In this document: one piece after another, positions 9,689-19,918 of the stretch | Numbering within the stretch: the stretch's first letter is position 1 | Layout of the letters: each line of letters begins with the position of its first letter | Translations under genes and position numbers: made by a program | NCBI RefSeq assembly: GCF_000760115.1 | Contig: NZ_JNAS01000002.1 | Coordinates: forward strand, 434,001-498,000 | Reading direction: 5' to 3' | Origin: Prochlorococcus marinus str. SB | GTDB taxonomy: Bacteria; Cyanobacteriota; Cyanobacteriia; PCC-6307; Cyanobiaceae | Length of the DNA stretch: 64,000 bases | The notes under the pieces: generated by a model | What the model was told of the DNA's origin: nothing | The model's database searches: none | What the model saw: the letters and a program-made list of their open reading frames with translations, nothing else

Positions 9689-11503
9689 ATGCTAATCATT
9701 TTTAAAGAATTAACAAAACAATTTGAACAAGCTCTTTTAGATAGTCTTGAAAAAAATGATAAAAAAGGAGAATTCGCAATTCTTAGCAAGAATTTAATTA
9801 CACAATCATCAAAAGAGGAATTTGGTGATTATCAATGTAATGTTTGTTTAAGTTTATCTAAAATATATAAAAAGAACCCAAGATATATTTCTAATGATTT
9901 TATTAACCTTTTAAATAAGAATAAAAGCATAGCAAAATTATGTAAGAGTCTAGAAATAGCTGGACCTGGATTTATAAATATAAAATTAAAAGATGAGGTT
10001 CTAATAAATGAAATTAAATCAAATATTCAATGCAATAGGGCTGGCATACCTCTAATTAGAAAAGATTTAGATAGTAGTTTGTCCAATAAAGTTATTGTCG
10101 ATTTTTCTAGCCCTAATATTGCTAAAGAAATGCATGTAGGGCATTTAAGATCAACAATAATAGGTGACTCAATATCTAGAATTTTCGAGTTAAGAGGTTA
10201 TGAAGTATTAAGACTAAATCATGTTGGTGATTGGGGAACACAATTTGGCATGCTTATTACTCAGCTCAAAGATTTATATTCAAATGATCTAGAAGAAATA
10301 GGAAAGATCAAGATAAGTGATTTAGTTGAATTTTATAAAGAATCAAAAAAAAGATTTGATAACGAATCTGAATTCCAAAAAAGATCTAGAGAGGAAGTAG
10401 TTAAGTTACAAAGTGGAGATATTAAATCGATTAAAGCTTGGAAATTATTATGTGATCAATCAAGGAAAGAATTTGATGAAATCTATAAAAATTTAAAAAT
10501 AAAAATAGAAGAAAGAGGTGAATCTTTTTATAATCCCTTCTTAAAATCAGTTATTGATGATTTGAATTTAGAAAAAATATTAGTAGAAGATCAAGGAGCA
10601 AAATGTGTATTTTTAGATGGGATGACTAATAAAGAAGGCAAACCTTTACCGCTAATTATTCAAAAAAAAGATGGAGGTTTTAATTATGCCACCACAGATC
10701 TTGCTGCTATAAGATACAGATTCAATAAACCTCCTAATGGCGATGATGCTTCAAGAATTATTTATGTAACTGATCATGGGCAAGCAAATCATTTTGCTGG
10801 AGTTTTTCAAGTTGCAAAAAAAGCAAAATGGATTCCAGAAAATTGTCAAGTAGACCATGTCCCTTTTGGATTAGTTCAAGGAATTGATGGCAAAAAACTA
10901 AAGACAAGAGAAGGTGAAACAATACGCCTAAAAGATTTATTAAATGAAGCAGTTAGAAGAGCAAAAGAAGATTTATTGAAAAGATTAGAAGATGAAGATC
11001 GTAATGAGACCGAGGACTTTATAGCAAATACTTCAAGAATTATTGGATTAGGAGCTGTTAAGTATGCAGATTTAAGTCAAAATAGGATTACTAATTATCA
11101 ATTTAGTTTTGATAAAATGCTTTCCCTTAATGGTAATACTGCTCCTTATTTGTTATATACACTCGTAAGAATTTTAGGAATTAAAAGAAAAAATGATTTT
11201 GTTTATGAATCTAAAGATTTTCAGTACGTAAATTATGAACATAAATCTGAGTGGAAACTTATCAGAAAATTACTTAGGTTCGATGAAGTCATAATTTCTA
11301 TTGAAAAAGACTTAATGCCAAATAGATTATGCAATTATCTTTTCGAGCTATGTCAGACTTTTAATAGATTCTATGATCAAGTTCCAATCCTCAAAGAAGA
11401 AAAAAATATAAAAATCTCTAGGCTTAATTTATGTGACCTAACTGCAAAAACACTAAAATTAAGCTTAGAGCTTTTAGGAATTGAAACTTTAGAAAGAATG
11501 TAA
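9689..11503 (+). CDS. argS: Arginyl-tRNA synthetase
   Basis: 604 residues. A class I synthetase of the ArgRS type: the N-terminal additional domain (about 1-115), then [19 protein letters not shown] with the HIGH-equivalent HVGH at 149-152, the [12 protein letters not shown] strand, and [14 protein letters not shown] replacing a classic KMSKS loop, as is usual in many ArgRS. The C-terminal helical anticodon-binding domain follows and ends LGIETLERM. It charges tRNA-Arg. Its stop shares one base with the start of the aminotransferase gene (TAATG), implying translational coupling. Confidence 0.96.
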   Translation: MLIIFKELTKQFEQALLDSLEKNDKKGEFAILSKNLITQSSKEEFGDYQCNVCLSLSKIYKKNPRYISNDFINLLNKNKSIAKLCKSLEIAGPGFINIKLKDEVLINEIKSNIQCNRAGIPLIRKDLDSSLSNKVIVDFSSPNIAKEMHVGHLRSTIIGDSISRIFELRGYEVLRLNHVGDWGTQFGMLITQLKDLYSNDLEEIGKIKISDLVEFYKESKKRFDNESEFQKRSREEVVKLQSGDIKSIKAWKLLCDQSRKEFDEIYKNLKIKIEERGESFYNPFLKSVIDDLNLEKILVEDQGAKCVFLDGMTNKEGKPLPLIIQKKDGGFNYATTDLAAIRYRFNKPPNGDDASRIIYVTDHGQANHFAGVFQVAKKAKWIPENCQVDHVPFGLVQGIDGKKLKTREGETIRLKDLLNEAVRRAKEDLLKRLEDEDRNETEDFIANTSRIIGLGAVKYADLSQNRITNYQFSFDKMLSLNGNTAPYLLYTLVRILGIKRKNDFVYESKDFQYVNYEHKSEWKLIRKLLRFDEVIISIEKDLMPNRLCNYLFELCQTFNRFYDQVPILKEEKNIKISRLNLCDLTAKTLKLSLELLGIETLERM

Positions 11504-12612
11504 TGAATGATTTTGATCCATTAAATAATCTTTTCCCAAAACCAAGAGAAGAAATAATAAATATGCAGTCTTACTCTGCACCTTTAGAAAATAGAAGAAA
11601 TTTACTCCGCTTAGACTTTAATGAAAATACTTTAGGTCCAAGTCCTAAGGTTTTAGAGGCATTACAAGCGATAAAATTAGATGAGATTTCAATTTATCCA
11701 GAATATAATTTTTTAAAAAAATTTTTATGTGGTAAATATCTTGATTCAAGAAAATTTAGTAATGATGAAATCGGAATTTTCAATGGAGCAGATGCAGCAA
11801 TAAATGCAATTTTTAATTGCTTTGGAGAAAAAGATCAGATATTTCTAACCACAAATCCAACTTTTGGTTACTATTCTCCTTGTGCAGAAATCAGAGGAAT
11901 GAAAAAAATAAGTTGTTCTTACATTGGAGAAAATTTTCTATTCCCCATCGAAGAATTTAGGGAAAAAATAATAAAGCATAATCCAAAGTTAATATTTATT
12001 TGCAATCCAAATAATCCAACAGGAACTGTTCTAAGCTCTCATGAAATAATTAATTTAGCCAATATCAATAAAGATTCATTAATAGTTGTTGATGAACTAT
12101 ATGAAAAATTTAATGGAGATAGTCTTCTTGAATCGATAGATTTTGAAAAGAATAAAAATATACTAATAATCCAATCTCTTTCAAAAACTGCAGGTCTAGC
12201 TGGTTTAAGAATAGGTTTTACTTTTGGCAATAAAAGTTTAATTCAGTACATTAATAAAGTTACAGGACCATATGATGTAAACAGCTTTGCTATAACAGCT
12301 GCATTAGCAGCACTTAAAGACAAATCATATATTGATAATTATGTTTTAGAAGTAAAAAAGGCGAGGGAATGGATTTTAAATAAATTTAAATCAACAAAAA
12401 TCAGAACTCACTTTAGTGGAGGTAATTATTTCTTAATTTGGCCAAAAAAAGATCCTAAAATCTTAATAAAACAGATGAGAGAAAAAGGAATTCTTATTAG
12501 AAGTATGGAAAACAAAAAAGATATCGGTAATTCTATAAGGGTTAGTATTGGAACTAAAGAACAAATGATTTTTTTCTGGGACAATTACAAGATATTAGAT
12601 TTAAAAAATTAA
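11503..12612 (+). CDS. PLP-dependent aminotransferase of the histidinol-phosphate/CobD family
   Basis: 369 residues. Fold type I aminotransferase motifs: RLDFNENTLGPSP near the N-terminus, CNPNNPTG ending at 174, VVDELY around 195-200, and SLSKTAGLAGLRIGF with the PLP-binding Lys228. The best family fit is HisC-like, also shared by threonine-phosphate decarboxylase (CobC/CobD) of B12 synthesis. Neither his nor cob genes are neighbours: it overlaps argS by one base and converges on the MBL-fold gene with a 4-base overlap. The exact substrate therefore stays open; a paralogue dedicated to histidine synthesis could sit elsewhere. Confidence 0.82.
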   Translation: MNDFDPLNNLFPKPREEIINMQSYSAPLENRRNLLRLDFNENTLGPSPKVLEALQAIKLDEISIYPEYNFLKKFLCGKYLDSRKFSNDEIGIFNGADAAINAIFNCFGEKDQIFLTTNPTFGYYSPCAEIRGMKKISCSYIGENFLFPIEEFREKIIKHNPKLIFICNPNNPTGTVLSSHEIINLANINKDSLIVVDELYEKFNGDSLLESIDFEKNKNILIIQSLSKTAGLAGLRIGFTFGNKSLIQYINKVTGPYDVNSFAITAALAALKDKSYIDNYVLEVKKAREWILNKFKSTKIRTHFSGGNYFLIWPKKDPKILIKQMREKGILIRSMENKKDIGNSIRVSIGTKEQMIFFWDNYKILDLKN

Positions 12613-13334
12613 TTACTGAAAATATAAATTGTATTTTGATCGATTCTTTTAGGTTTTATTTGAAAATCTTTTCCAACATATTTTACTTTAAAATCATTCA
12701 TATTTTCGATAAATAAATCAGCATTTGAGAAATCACATTCTTTATTAATTTTTTTGCCGCGTTCAAAGTGAACAGGAATAACTACATTAGGTTTTAGAAG
12801 CTTAACTATTTTTGAAGCTTCTTTACCATTGTAAGATTTTATTCCTCCTCCAATTGAAATAAACAATATATCTGGACTAGACAAAATAATTTGACTGTTT
12901 ATATCAATATCACCAGCAGCTCCTCCCATATGAACAATTTTAAGATCATTCTGCTCCCAACTCCATACAGTTGCCATCCCAAATCTTCTTCCATCTACTC
13001 TGTCATGTGGTACAGAAATTCCATTTAATAAAATATCCTCAAATTGATAGATTCCTGGCTCAACGAACATTAATTGATCATTAGGGTTATATCCTTCATC
13101 TGGAAGCCTAGAACTAGCCAAAATAAAATCTACGTTTATTTCTTTTGGCTCCTTTAAATTACTCGCACAACCTATTGCTTTAAAGGGATTTATAAGAATA
13201 GATTTATCTGCACTAGTAATTAAAAAACTACTATGTCCCAAACTTTTTATTCCTAAATTCCTCGCCAATAATGAGGTAGGCAAAAAAGAGCTAACTAATA
13301 TCAAAAATAAAAAGTTTTTAATTTGAGAAATCAT
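12609..13334 (-). CDS. Secreted metallo-beta-lactamase-fold protein with degenerate metal site (UlaG-like)
   Basis: 241 residues. The first 24 residues form a signal peptide (basic start, hydrophobic FLFLILVSSFLPT, then SLLA-RN), so the mature protein should be outside the cytoplasm or lumenal. The mature part follows the UlaG/RomA-like MBL pattern: LGHSSFLI (32-39), ILINPF, KIVHMGGAAGDID (132-144) and VVIPVHFERG (184-193). The place where the family has HxHxDH reads ILASSRLPDEG (71-81), with no histidine. It may therefore lack normal hydrolase activity. It follows trpG by 19 bases at the tail of the prfB-to-trpG run. Function unknown. Confidence 0.75.
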   Translation of the reverse strand: MISQIKNFLFLILVSSFLPTSLLARNLGIKSLGHSSFLITSADKSILINPFKAIGCASNLKEPKEINVDFILASSRLPDEGYNPNDQLMFVEPGIYQFEDILLNGISVPHDRVDGRRFGMATVWSWEQNDLKIVHMGGAAGDIDINSQIILSSPDILFISIGGGIKSYNGKEASKIVKLLKPNVVIPVHFERGKKINKECDFSNADLFIENMNDFKVKYVGKDFQIKPKRIDQNTIYIFSN

Positions 13335-13353
13335 AATATTAATTTTTTTTATT

Positions 13354-13950
13354 TTACTTTTGTTCAGCCATTTTTAGAAAATTACTAATTAATTTATGAC
13401 CAAATTGTGTCAACACACTTTCAGGATGGAACTGTACCCCATGTAAATGTTTATATTCTTTATGAGAGATAGCCATAATTGTTGAGTCTTCTAAAGTCGC
13501 AGTTATGTCGAAACAAGATGGTAAAGAACTTGAATCAACTATAAGACTATGGTATCTAGTGGCCACAAATGGAGTCTCGATATCTTTAAACAATCCTTTT
13601 TGATTATGAAATATTTTGGATGTCTTACCATGCATAAGTTCTTTCCCAACTATAACCTTACCTCCAAAAGCTTGGGCCAAAGCTTGATGACCTAAACAAA
13701 CTCCCAATGTCGGAATATTTTTAGATAATTTTTTTAAGATTGGCAGACAAATTCCAGATTGATCTGGATTGCCTGGACCTGGAGATAATAGAATTCCATC
13801 AGGATTTAGTTTGATAATTTCTTCTAAAGTAATTTCATCATTTCTTTTAACTATTAATTCTTTAGTTATTTCATGCTCAACTGAAAGTTCTCCTAAATAT
13901 TGAACAAGGTTATAAGTAAAACTATCGTAATTATCAATAACAAGAAACAT
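13354..13950 (-). CDS. trpG: Anthranilate/aminodeoxychorismate synthase glutamine amidotransferase subunit
   Basis: 198 residues, a class I glutamine amidotransferase: IDNYDSFTYNLVQYLGE at the N-terminus, LSPGPGNPDQSG, the nucleophile elbow GVCLGHQAL with Cys85, and GVQFHPES with His175 and Glu177 completing the triad. It supplies ammonia to the TrpE or PabB chorismate-using subunit, for tryptophan or folate synthesis; one protein often serves both in bacteria with small genomes. It starts 12 bases after the dgkA stop, so it is probably in the same leftward transcript. Confidence 0.92.
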   Translation of the reverse strand: MFLVIDNYDSFTYNLVQYLGELSVEHEITKELIVKRNDEITLEEIIKLNPDGILLSPGPGNPDQSGICLPILKKLSKNIPTLGVCLGHQALAQAFGGKVIVGKELMHGKTSKIFHNQKGLFKDIETPFVATRYHSLIVDSSSLPSCFDITATLEDSTIMAISHKEYKHLHGVQFHPESVLTQFGHKLISNFLKMAEQK

Positions 13951-13962
13951 ATTTATATGGAT

Positions 13963-14373
13963 TTAAAATAACAACTTTATTTTAGGAACAAAGATATATA
14001 CAGCAATAATAACAGAATTAATGGAAGCTAATAATACTGCTCCTGCAGAAGTATCTTTTGAAATTTTAGCCAAAATACTAAATTCTTTTTTCACTACTAA
14101 ATCAACGATTGATTCAATAGATGTGTTCAATATTTCTAATATTAAAACAGACATTATTGTTGCAATCAAAATAACATAATTACTTAGACTAATTTTAAGT
14201 AAAAAACCAATTATTAAACTTATAACTGCAAAAATTAATTGAATTTTAAAATTTCTAGAAGTTTTTAATACATAACTAATACCACTGAAAGCATACTTAA
14301 AACTTATAAATACATTACTAGAAGTTTTATATGATTCTTTTCTATTTTCTAAGTAGTTTATTTTTTTTTCCAT
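13963..14373 (-). CDS. dgkA: Diacylglycerol/undecaprenol kinase family membrane protein
   Basis: 136 residues with three hydrophobic segments (about 45-62, 64-85 and 112-130) and the family signature EILNTSIESIVDLVV, matching the DgkA E-x-x-N-T-x-x-E motif. An N-terminal soluble stretch of some 25 residues precedes SFKYAFSGISYVLKTSRNFKIQ. In Gram-negatives DgkA phosphorylates diacylglycerol; in Gram-positives the relative phosphorylates undecaprenol. Which one applies here cannot be read. It lies between ybeY (6 bases) and trpG (12 bases). Confidence 0.88.
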   Translation of the reverse strand: MEKKINYLENRKESYKTSSNVFISFKYAFSGISYVLKTSRNFKIQLIFAVISLIIGFLLKISLSNYVILIATIMSVLILEILNTSIESIVDLVVKKEFSILAKISKDTSAGAVLLASINSVIIAVYIFVPKIKLLF

Positions 14374-14379
14374 TAATTT

Positions 14380-14919
14380 TTAATCTAAACGAGTAATTAA
14401 ATATTCTTGGAAATTTAACATATTTTCTAAATCATGCTCATTATTATGATCCCATCCCAAAAGATGTAAAAATCCATGACTAGCCAACCAGATCATCTCT
14501 CTATAGATTGAATGTTTATATTCATAAGATTGCTGAAGTGCCATCTCTAATGATATAAAAATATCTCCCAACTCTATATGATCTAAATTATTTAGAGATT
14601 CATCAGAAATAATTGGAAAAGATAGAACATCAGTTGGACCATTTTTTTGCATCCATTTCTTATTCAAAAAAGCAATTTCTTGATTAGATATTATCTGTAA
14701 ACCTAATGAAAAAGATTTTTTTTCAAAAATATAATTTGGTAATTCATAATCCTCTTTTTTTAATATAGTATTTATCCAAGATAAAAAAACTTTCTCCCAA
14801 AAAATAGATTCAAAAATAAGATGAGTTTTAGTATCTTTTAACTTATTTGAAAATTGAGAGAAATCATTACATTGAAAAACCAAATCTAAATTTATTTCAG
14901 AAATAATTTTTTCTGTCAT
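14380..14919 (-). CDS. ybeY: Endoribonuclease YbeY (16S rRNA maturation)
   Basis: 179 residues. The zinc-binding motif [11 protein letters not shown] at 148-158 supplies His148, His152 and His158, the diagnostic pattern of the UPF0054/YbeY family, and [17 protein letters not shown] (86-102) is the conserved strand before it. YbeY acts in 16S rRNA 3' processing and ribosome quality control in studied bacteria. The gene sits 6 bases from both the DUF3285 gene and dgkA; ybeY next to dgkA is a common bacterial arrangement. Confidence 0.93.
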   Translation of the reverse strand: MTEKIISEINLDLVFQCNDFSQFSNKLKDTKTHLIFESIFWEKVFLSWINTILKKEDYELPNYIFEKKSFSLGLQIISNQEIAFLNKKWMQKNGPTDVLSFPIISDESLNNLDHIELGDIFISLEMALQQSYEYKHSIYREMIWLASHGFLHLLGWDHNNEHDLENMLNFQEYLITRLD

Positions 14920-14925
14920 ACATTC

Positions 14926-15108
14926 TTATACAGGAATATTGGGCTTACCTATTGTGGCTACAAGTATTAATATCCCAATTAAAACTAGAAAGGTTATTGA
15001 AAAATGAGAAATACTTTTTGAACCCTTCCTTACCATATTTCTCATAGCAAGCTTTATAAAGCTTGGAGGAGCAACTTTTTTTTCTATATTTTCGTTTATA
15101 TTTTTCAT
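14926..15108 (-). CDS. DUF3285 single-pass membrane microprotein
   Basis: 60 residues: a basic N-terminal half (PPSFIKLAMRNMVRKGSKS) and one hydrophobic helix (about 34-54, FSITFLVLIGILILVATIG) ending KPNIPV. I recognise the cyanobacterial DUF3285 pattern. It is only 3 bases after the prfB stop and 6 before ybeY, so it is almost certainly co-transcribed. Positive-inside reasoning puts the N-terminus in the cytoplasm. Function is unknown. Confidence 0.78.
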   Translation of the reverse strand: MKNINENIEKKVAPPSFIKLAMRNMVRKGSKSISHFSITFLVLIGILILVATIGKPNIPV

Positions 15109-15111
15109 TAG

Positions 15112-16234
15112 TTATTCAATAGATTCGGTAGAAGAAATATTCATACGTAATAATTCATGAATAAATGGTTCAAGTCCACCATCTAAAACACTATCTAACT
15201 CGTTAGTCTCCTGCATAGTCCTAAGATCTTTTACCATTTGATAGGGATGGAAAACATAATTTCTTATTTGATTGCCCCATGCAGCTTCCACAATATCACC
15301 TTTAATATCAGCAACTTCTGCAGCTCGTTGTTCTTTAGCAATCACTAATAGTTTAGACTTAAGAAGTAACATAGCTTTTTCTTTATTTTGTAATTGAGAT
15401 CTTTCTTGGGTACATCTTACTGAAATCCCTGAAGGCATATGAACAATTCTCACCGCTGTTTCTACTTTATTAACATTTTGTCCTCCAGCTCCACCGGATC
15501 TACTTGTTGTAATTTCTAAATCTTTTTCAGGTATATCAAGTGAAATATTGTCATCTAATTTTGGCATAACCTCAACCCCCGCAAAGCTGGTTTGTCTTTT
15601 GCCATTGGCATTAAAAGGAGAAATTCTTACTAATCTATGAGTTCCTTTTTCATGTTGCAGATAGCCATATGCATATTTTCCATCAATTTCGAACGTTACA
15701 CTTTTAATACCTGCTTCTTCTCCTTGAGATAATTCATTAATGACAAGGCTCATTTGATTATTATCGGCCCATCTAGAGTACATTCTTAATAATATCTCTA
15801 CCCAATCCTGCGCATCTGTTCCACCCGCACCTGCGTTAATAGAAACTACTGCTCCTTCCTTATCGTATTCACCACATAACAATCTTTCAAATTCCCATTT
15901 ATCCAAATTCTCTCTTAATTTCTTTAATCCCAGCTGCGATTCTAAAATCATTTCCTCTTCGGGCTCTAGAGAATAAAGCTCAAGAGAGGCATTAGCATCA
16001 GAAATAAAAGTTTTCCATTTATCTAACAATTCGAGTTGTGCTTTAACATCATCAAGGATTAACATTTGCTTTTTAGCTTCTTCTTGATTATCCCAAAATT
16101 CAGGCTGAGCAGAAATTTGCTCTAACTCTTTCCTTTTCGCTTTTAATCTTGGAACGTCAAAGACAATCCTGAGCATTACCCAGGCGCTCTGTTAGTTCCG
16201 AAAGATCTTTTTTGAAATCTGTAATATCTATCAA
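15112..16234 (-). CDS. prfB: Peptide chain release factor 2, expressed by programmed +1 frameshift
   Basis: The main frame (from GAC at 16158) encodes the RF2 body: [40 protein letters not shown] with the GGQ that triggers peptide release, and an RF2-like end. An ATG at 16176 would give a false start (MLRIVF). In the other frame, a short ORF from TTG 16234 reads [18 protein letters not shown] followed by NAQDCL and then TGA at 16159-16157, matching the missing RF2 N-terminus. Shifting +1 at CTT-TGA-C joins both parts to a 373-residue protein of normal RF2 length. RF2 reads UGA, so the gene can autoregulate, as in E. coli. TTG is the first usual start after an in-frame TAA; ATT at 16237 is an alternative. 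Confidence 0.9.
16156..16170 (-). promoter_or_regulatory. prfB programmed +1 frameshift site
   Basis: On the minus strand the site reads AGGATTGTCTTTGAC. AGGA (16170-16167) is a Shine-Dalgarno-like stimulator, four bases before the slippery CTT (16162-16160), which is followed by the in-frame stop TGA (16159-16157) and then C. This matches the well-studied E. coli prfB layout (SD-like run, short spacer, CUU UGA C). Slow RF2 reading of UGA would favour slipping to the frame starting at GAC 16158. Confidence 0.9.
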
Positions 16235-16310
16235 AATAGAATTTAATCGTTATTTATAATCTAACAAGCACTTTTGTTTAATAGTATAAACTAAGTATTA
16301 TTTTAAAAAA

Positions 16311-16565
16311 ATGTCCAAAGTTGAAATTTATACTTGGCAATATTGCCCATTCTGTATTCGAGCAAAATCACTACTCAAGAAAAAAAATGTAAATTTTACA
16401 GAATATAAAATTGATGGCGACGAAGATGCCAGAGCATTGATGATTGAAAGAGCTGATGGTAGAAGAACATTACCACAAATATTTATAGATAATGAGGGTA
16501 TCGGAGGCTGCGATGATCTCTACGCATTAGAAAATGAAAATAAATTAGAAGCATTATTAAACTAG
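16311..16565 (+). CDS. grxC: Glutaredoxin, dithiol CPFC type
   Basis: 84 residues, a single thioredoxin-fold domain. The active site is YCPFCIRAK with Cys12 and Cys15; [20 protein letters not shown] holds the cis-proline and the glutathione-binding GG-CDD region. Dithiol glutaredoxins reduce protein and glutathione mixed disulfides. It lies 5 bases before gshB, so a glutathione user and a glutathione maker are probably made from one transcript. It is divergent from prfB. Confidence 0.93.
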   Translation: MSKVEIYTWQYCPFCIRAKSLLKKKNVNFTEYKIDGDEDARALMIERADGRRTLPQIFIDNEGIGGCDDLYALENENKLEALLN

Positions 16566-16570
16566 ATCTT

Positions 16571-17494
16571 ATGAAATTTCTATTCGTAATAGATCCAATT
16601 AAAAATATAAATCCCTTAAAAGATTCAACTGCTGCTTTAATGCAAGCATCATCAAAAAAAAATATTGAAATCTGGAGTTGTACTCCTCAAGACCTGGAAG
16701 CTAGAGGTGATGAAGTATGGGCATCTTCCGTAAAAGTTGAAGTAATTCCATGGATTTCTTTCAAAGAGAATGATTGCATACCTCTCGCCGAATTTAATTG
16801 CATTTGGATGAGAAAAGATCCTCCTGTAAATGAAGCTTATTTATATGCAACCCATCTTTTAGAAGTTGCCGAAAGAAAAGGAGTAACAGTAATTAACAAA
16901 CCCTCATCGTTACGAGCGTGGAATGAAAAACTAGGTGCTTTAAGATACAGCCACTTAATGGCACCTACAATAGTTGCGAGTAAGGTAAAAGATCTTATTA
17001 ATTTTGCAAATATAAATAATGAAGTAGTCATAAAACCTCTAGGAGGAAAAGGTGGTCAAGGTGTTATAAGGATAAATAAAAATTCTCCAGGAATTAAATC
17101 AATCATTGAATTAATCACTTCTCAAGAAGAATTACCCGTTATGATGCAAAAATTTATTCCTGAAGTCGTAGAGGGTGATAAAAGAATAATTATCGTAAAC
17201 GGAGAAGCAATTGGATCAATAAATAGGATTCCTCAAGGAGGCGATTTTAGGAGTAATTTAGCGATGGGAGGTAAGGCTGAACCCACATTATTAACAGAAA
17301 AAGAAAAAAGTATCTGCTCAGAATTATCTCAACACTTCAAAGATGAGGGTTTATTTTTTGTAGGTATTGATGTAATAAATGGAATGCTTAGCGAGATTAA
17401 TGTAACCAGTCCAACAGGTTTAAGAGAAATAGAAAATTTATCCAATAAAAATGTTTCAGAGGAAGTTATTGAAAAATTAGTAGAAATTATCTAG
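16571..17494 (+). CDS. gshB: Glutathione synthetase
   Basis: 307 residues, ATP-grasp family. The N-terminal [10 protein letters not shown] strand, [21 protein letters not shown], the [13 protein letters not shown] segment, [13 protein letters not shown] glycine loop, and the C-terminal [26 protein letters not shown] metal/nucleotide region are all typical of bacterial GshB. It adds glycine to gamma-glutamylcysteine. Paired with grxC 5 bases upstream; its end overlaps the convergent menF end by 8 bases. Complete. Confidence 0.95.
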   Translation: MKFLFVIDPIKNINPLKDSTAALMQASSKKNIEIWSCTPQDLEARGDEVWASSVKVEVIPWISFKENDCIPLAEFNCIWMRKDPPVNEAYLYATHLLEVAERKGVTVINKPSSLRAWNEKLGALRYSHLMAPTIVASKVKDLINFANINNEVVIKPLGGKGGQGVIRINKNSPGIKSIIELITSQEELPVMMQKFIPEVVEGDKRIIIVNGEAIGSINRIPQGGDFRSNLAMGGKAEPTLLTEKEKSICSELSQHFKDEGLFFVGIDVINGMLSEINVTSPTGLREIENLSNKNVSEEVIEKLVEII

Positions 17495-18899
17495 GGTTTT
17501 TAGCGCAAAATATCTGTTTTACTATAGATTCAAATTTTAATTTAATCTCATCTATTTCTTTCTCTAAAACGGAGCCAGAAACTATACCTGAACCTGCAGT
17601 AAATTCAATATTTTCTTCAATACATCTAGCGCCTCTTATTGCCAAAAGAAATGAAGCATTGCCTGATGAATCAACCCAACCCATTGGAGAAGCATAATTT
17701 CCTCTAGGAAAAGACTCAAGAGTGTTTATCCAATCCAATGCTGCATTTTTTGGGTATCCACAAACAGCTGGAGATGGATGTAAGTTTTTAAGCAATTCAA
17801 AAGGACAAATATTTTCAACTTTAGAGAAAATGAGTGTTTGCAAATGAGAAATATCTCCAAATGAATTTACCTTGATATCACTTTTTTTAAAGTTTGTTAT
17901 TTTTGAAACTTCTAAAGATTTAATCAAATGTTGTATTACATAATTATGTTCCTTTAAGTCTTTAGTACTTTTTAGGAGTTTCTTAAAATTTGAATTAGTA
18001 GAGATAGTTCCAGCAAGAGCCTCTAAAGTTAAATTAGGTTTAGAGAAAGAAAATAATTTTTCTGGAGATGCTCCAAACAAAATATCCTTACTATTCCTTT
18101 TCCAAACGTATCTACATGTATTTGGTTGATTCTTTTTAAATCTTTTTAAAATTTCTATTAAATCTAATTTATTTTTAAGTTTTATTTTAATCCTATTCGC
18201 TAAAACTATCTTTTCTAGGATATCTTTATCTACTAATTGAATTCCTCTATTTACTACTTTTTTCATGTTTGTTTTAGAAGTTTCTAAGGAGCGTGAGAAA
18301 TCATCAATAAAAGGGGAATCAGAACTAGTTTTTAAGCCAGATGATTTTATTAATTCTGAGCCAGAATTAATAACTTGATTTCTAATTGTCCATATTTCTT
18401 CAATTAATGTTCTCAATGATGATTTACCTTCAACATGACCATTGATTCTTAACCAGCAATTCTTGCCACTTTTAGTAATTAATATTTTTGGCAAAATGGC
18501 TTCCAAACTAGGGATATCTGAAGGTAAATTCTTATTATTCAAATTTTCAGAGAAAGAAAATAAATAAATTATTTTTGAAAGTGCAGAATTATGCGATTCA
18601 TTAGTTAAGTTAATTAAATTTTTAAAATTCTCAGAATTAAACTCTTTTGCTACCTCAAATCTTTTTGGGCCATCCAGAGTAACATATTTACACTTCTCGA
18701 AAGCTATATATGAAATTCCATCAGATTCCTCCCAAAATGAAGAAAACGGATATTTATTTATTAACAATTCATAAACTTGGAATAAATCAATACAAGGAAT
18801 CTCAACACAAATACTTACTAATCCAGAATTTTCAACTTTCTTATCGAAAGAGGAAAATACATCTTTTAAAAAATCTGTTAAGTTTAAATCATTTTTCAT
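17487..18899 (-). CDS. menF: Isochorismate synthase (phylloquinone pathway)
   Basis: 470 residues of the chorismate-utilising family. The C-terminal domain has [41 protein letters not shown] and [16 protein letters not shown], the motifs shared by MenF/EntC. The N-terminal part is variable and rich in Lys/Asn. It isomerises chorismate to isochorismate, first step to phylloquinone, the A1 cofactor of photosystem I. It is divergent from menA-menC-menE across a 101-base AT-rich gap, which presumably holds promoters for both sides. A salicylate-type isochorismate role is unlikely in this setting. Confidence 0.9.
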   Translation of the reverse strand: MKNDLNLTDFLKDVFSSFDKKVENSGLVSICVEIPCIDLFQVYELLINKYPFSSFWEESDGISYIAFEKCKYVTLDGPKRFEVAKEFNSENFKNLINLTNESHNSALSKIIYLFSFSENLNNKNLPSDIPSLEAILPKILITKSGKNCWLRINGHVEGKSSLRTLIEEIWTIRNQVINSGSELIKSSGLKTSSDSPFIDDFSRSLETSKTNMKKVVNRGIQLVDKDILEKIVLANRIKIKLKNKLDLIEILKRFKKNQPNTCRYVWKRNSKDILFGASPEKLFSFSKPNLTLEALAGTISTNSNFKKLLKSTKDLKEHNYVIQHLIKSLEVSKITNFKKSDIKVNSFGDISHLQTLIFSKVENICPFELLKNLHPSPAVCGYPKNAALDWINTLESFPRGNYASPMGWVDSSGNASFLLAIRGARCIEENIEFTAGSGIVSGSVLEKEIDEIKLKFESIVKQIFCAKNPR

Positions 18900-19000
18900 T
18901 ACTTATTGAAAATAACTAAAAATGATGCAATAAAGTAAAAAATGTAACTCAATTTATAAACTAAATTCAATAATTATCTAATTTTGCGTGTTAATTAAAA

Positions 19001-19918
19001 ATGGACGAAGATAAAAAAAAATTATGGAAAAAAGCAATAAAATGGCCTCTTTATTCTGTTGCTATACTTCCAGTTTTAATAACAGGGGCTTACTTGCTCA
19101 ATCAATATGAAGAGGTAAAAATTTATAATTTGATTTCATTTACTTTAGCTGCAATTTTGATATTACTTTGGGAAAATCTAACTAATGATTTATACGACGC
19201 AGAAACAGGAATCGATGAATTTAAATTCCATTCAATTGTAAATCTTGTAAAAAATAAAAAAATAATTTCATTTATTGCATATACATCTTTAGTTATTGGT
19301 TTATTAATAATTTTAATTATTTCAGTATCAACAAGTATAAACATTTTTATTTTGGTGGCAGCTTGCTGCTTCTTGGGATATTTATATCAAGGTCCTCCTT
19401 TTAGATTGGGCTATCAAGGTTTAGGAGAACCATTATGCTGGCTTGCATTTGGACCTTTTGCGTACTCTGCAGTCTTAATTGCGTTAAATCCGTCTAATAT
19501 TTACTTCGAAGATATTCCATGGAAAGTTTCTTTATTACTTGGTTCAGGACCTTCCTTGGCAACAACTCTTGTATTATTTTGCTCTCATTTTCATCAAATT
19601 TCTGAAGATAAAAAGCATGGGAAAAATTCACCTTTAGTTCGCTTAGGAGCAAAAAAAGGTTCTCAATTTGTGCCTTGGATAATTTTTACAATATATATTT
19701 TTCAACTTTTCACAATAGTTTATGGATTTATTCCAGTGTTTTGCATCCTTTATTTGCTTAGTTTCCCTCAAGCAATAAGACTTATAAATTTATTAAAATC
19801 TTCGTATGCAAAACCTTCTGCAATAAAAAATTGCAAATTCGTCGCAATAAAATTTCAAACTCTTAATGGAATTGGTTTAATCACAGGATTAATATTTAAT
19901 TACTTGCTAAATAAATGA
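19001..19918 (+). CDS. menA: 1,4-dihydroxy-2-naphthoate prenyl(phytyl)transferase
   Basis: 305 residues, mostly membrane-embedded, UbiA superfamily. LLWENLTNDLYDAETGID (about 56-72) is the MenA version of the first Asp-rich prenyl-diphosphate motif; YLYQGPPFRLGYQGLGEP is a MenA signature; CSHFHQISEDKKHGKNS carries the second acidic motif. Several hydrophobic helices alternate with these loops. It attaches the phytyl chain to DHNA in phylloquinone synthesis. Its last codon overlaps the menC start by 4 bases (ATGA), so menA, menC and menE form a coupled operon. Confidence 0.93.
   Translation: MDEDKKKLWKKAIKWPLYSVAILPVLITGAYLLNQYEEVKIYNLISFTLAAILILLWENLTNDLYDAETGIDEFKFHSIVNLVKNKKIISFIAYTSLVIGLLIILIISVSTSINIFILVAACCFLGYLYQGPPFRLGYQGLGEPLCWLAFGPFAYSAVLIALNPSNIYFEDIPWKVSLLLGSGPSLATTLVLFCSHFHQISEDKKHGKNSPLVRLGAKKGSQFVPWIIFTIYIFQLFTIVYGFIPVFCILYLLSFPQAIRLINLLKSSYAKPSAIKNCKFVAIKFQTLNGIGLITGLIFNYLLNK

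Noticed and set aside
16156-16176. ATG at 16176 as the prfB start
   Set aside because: MLRIVF is not RF2-like and the true N-terminus continues through the frameshift from TTG 16234.
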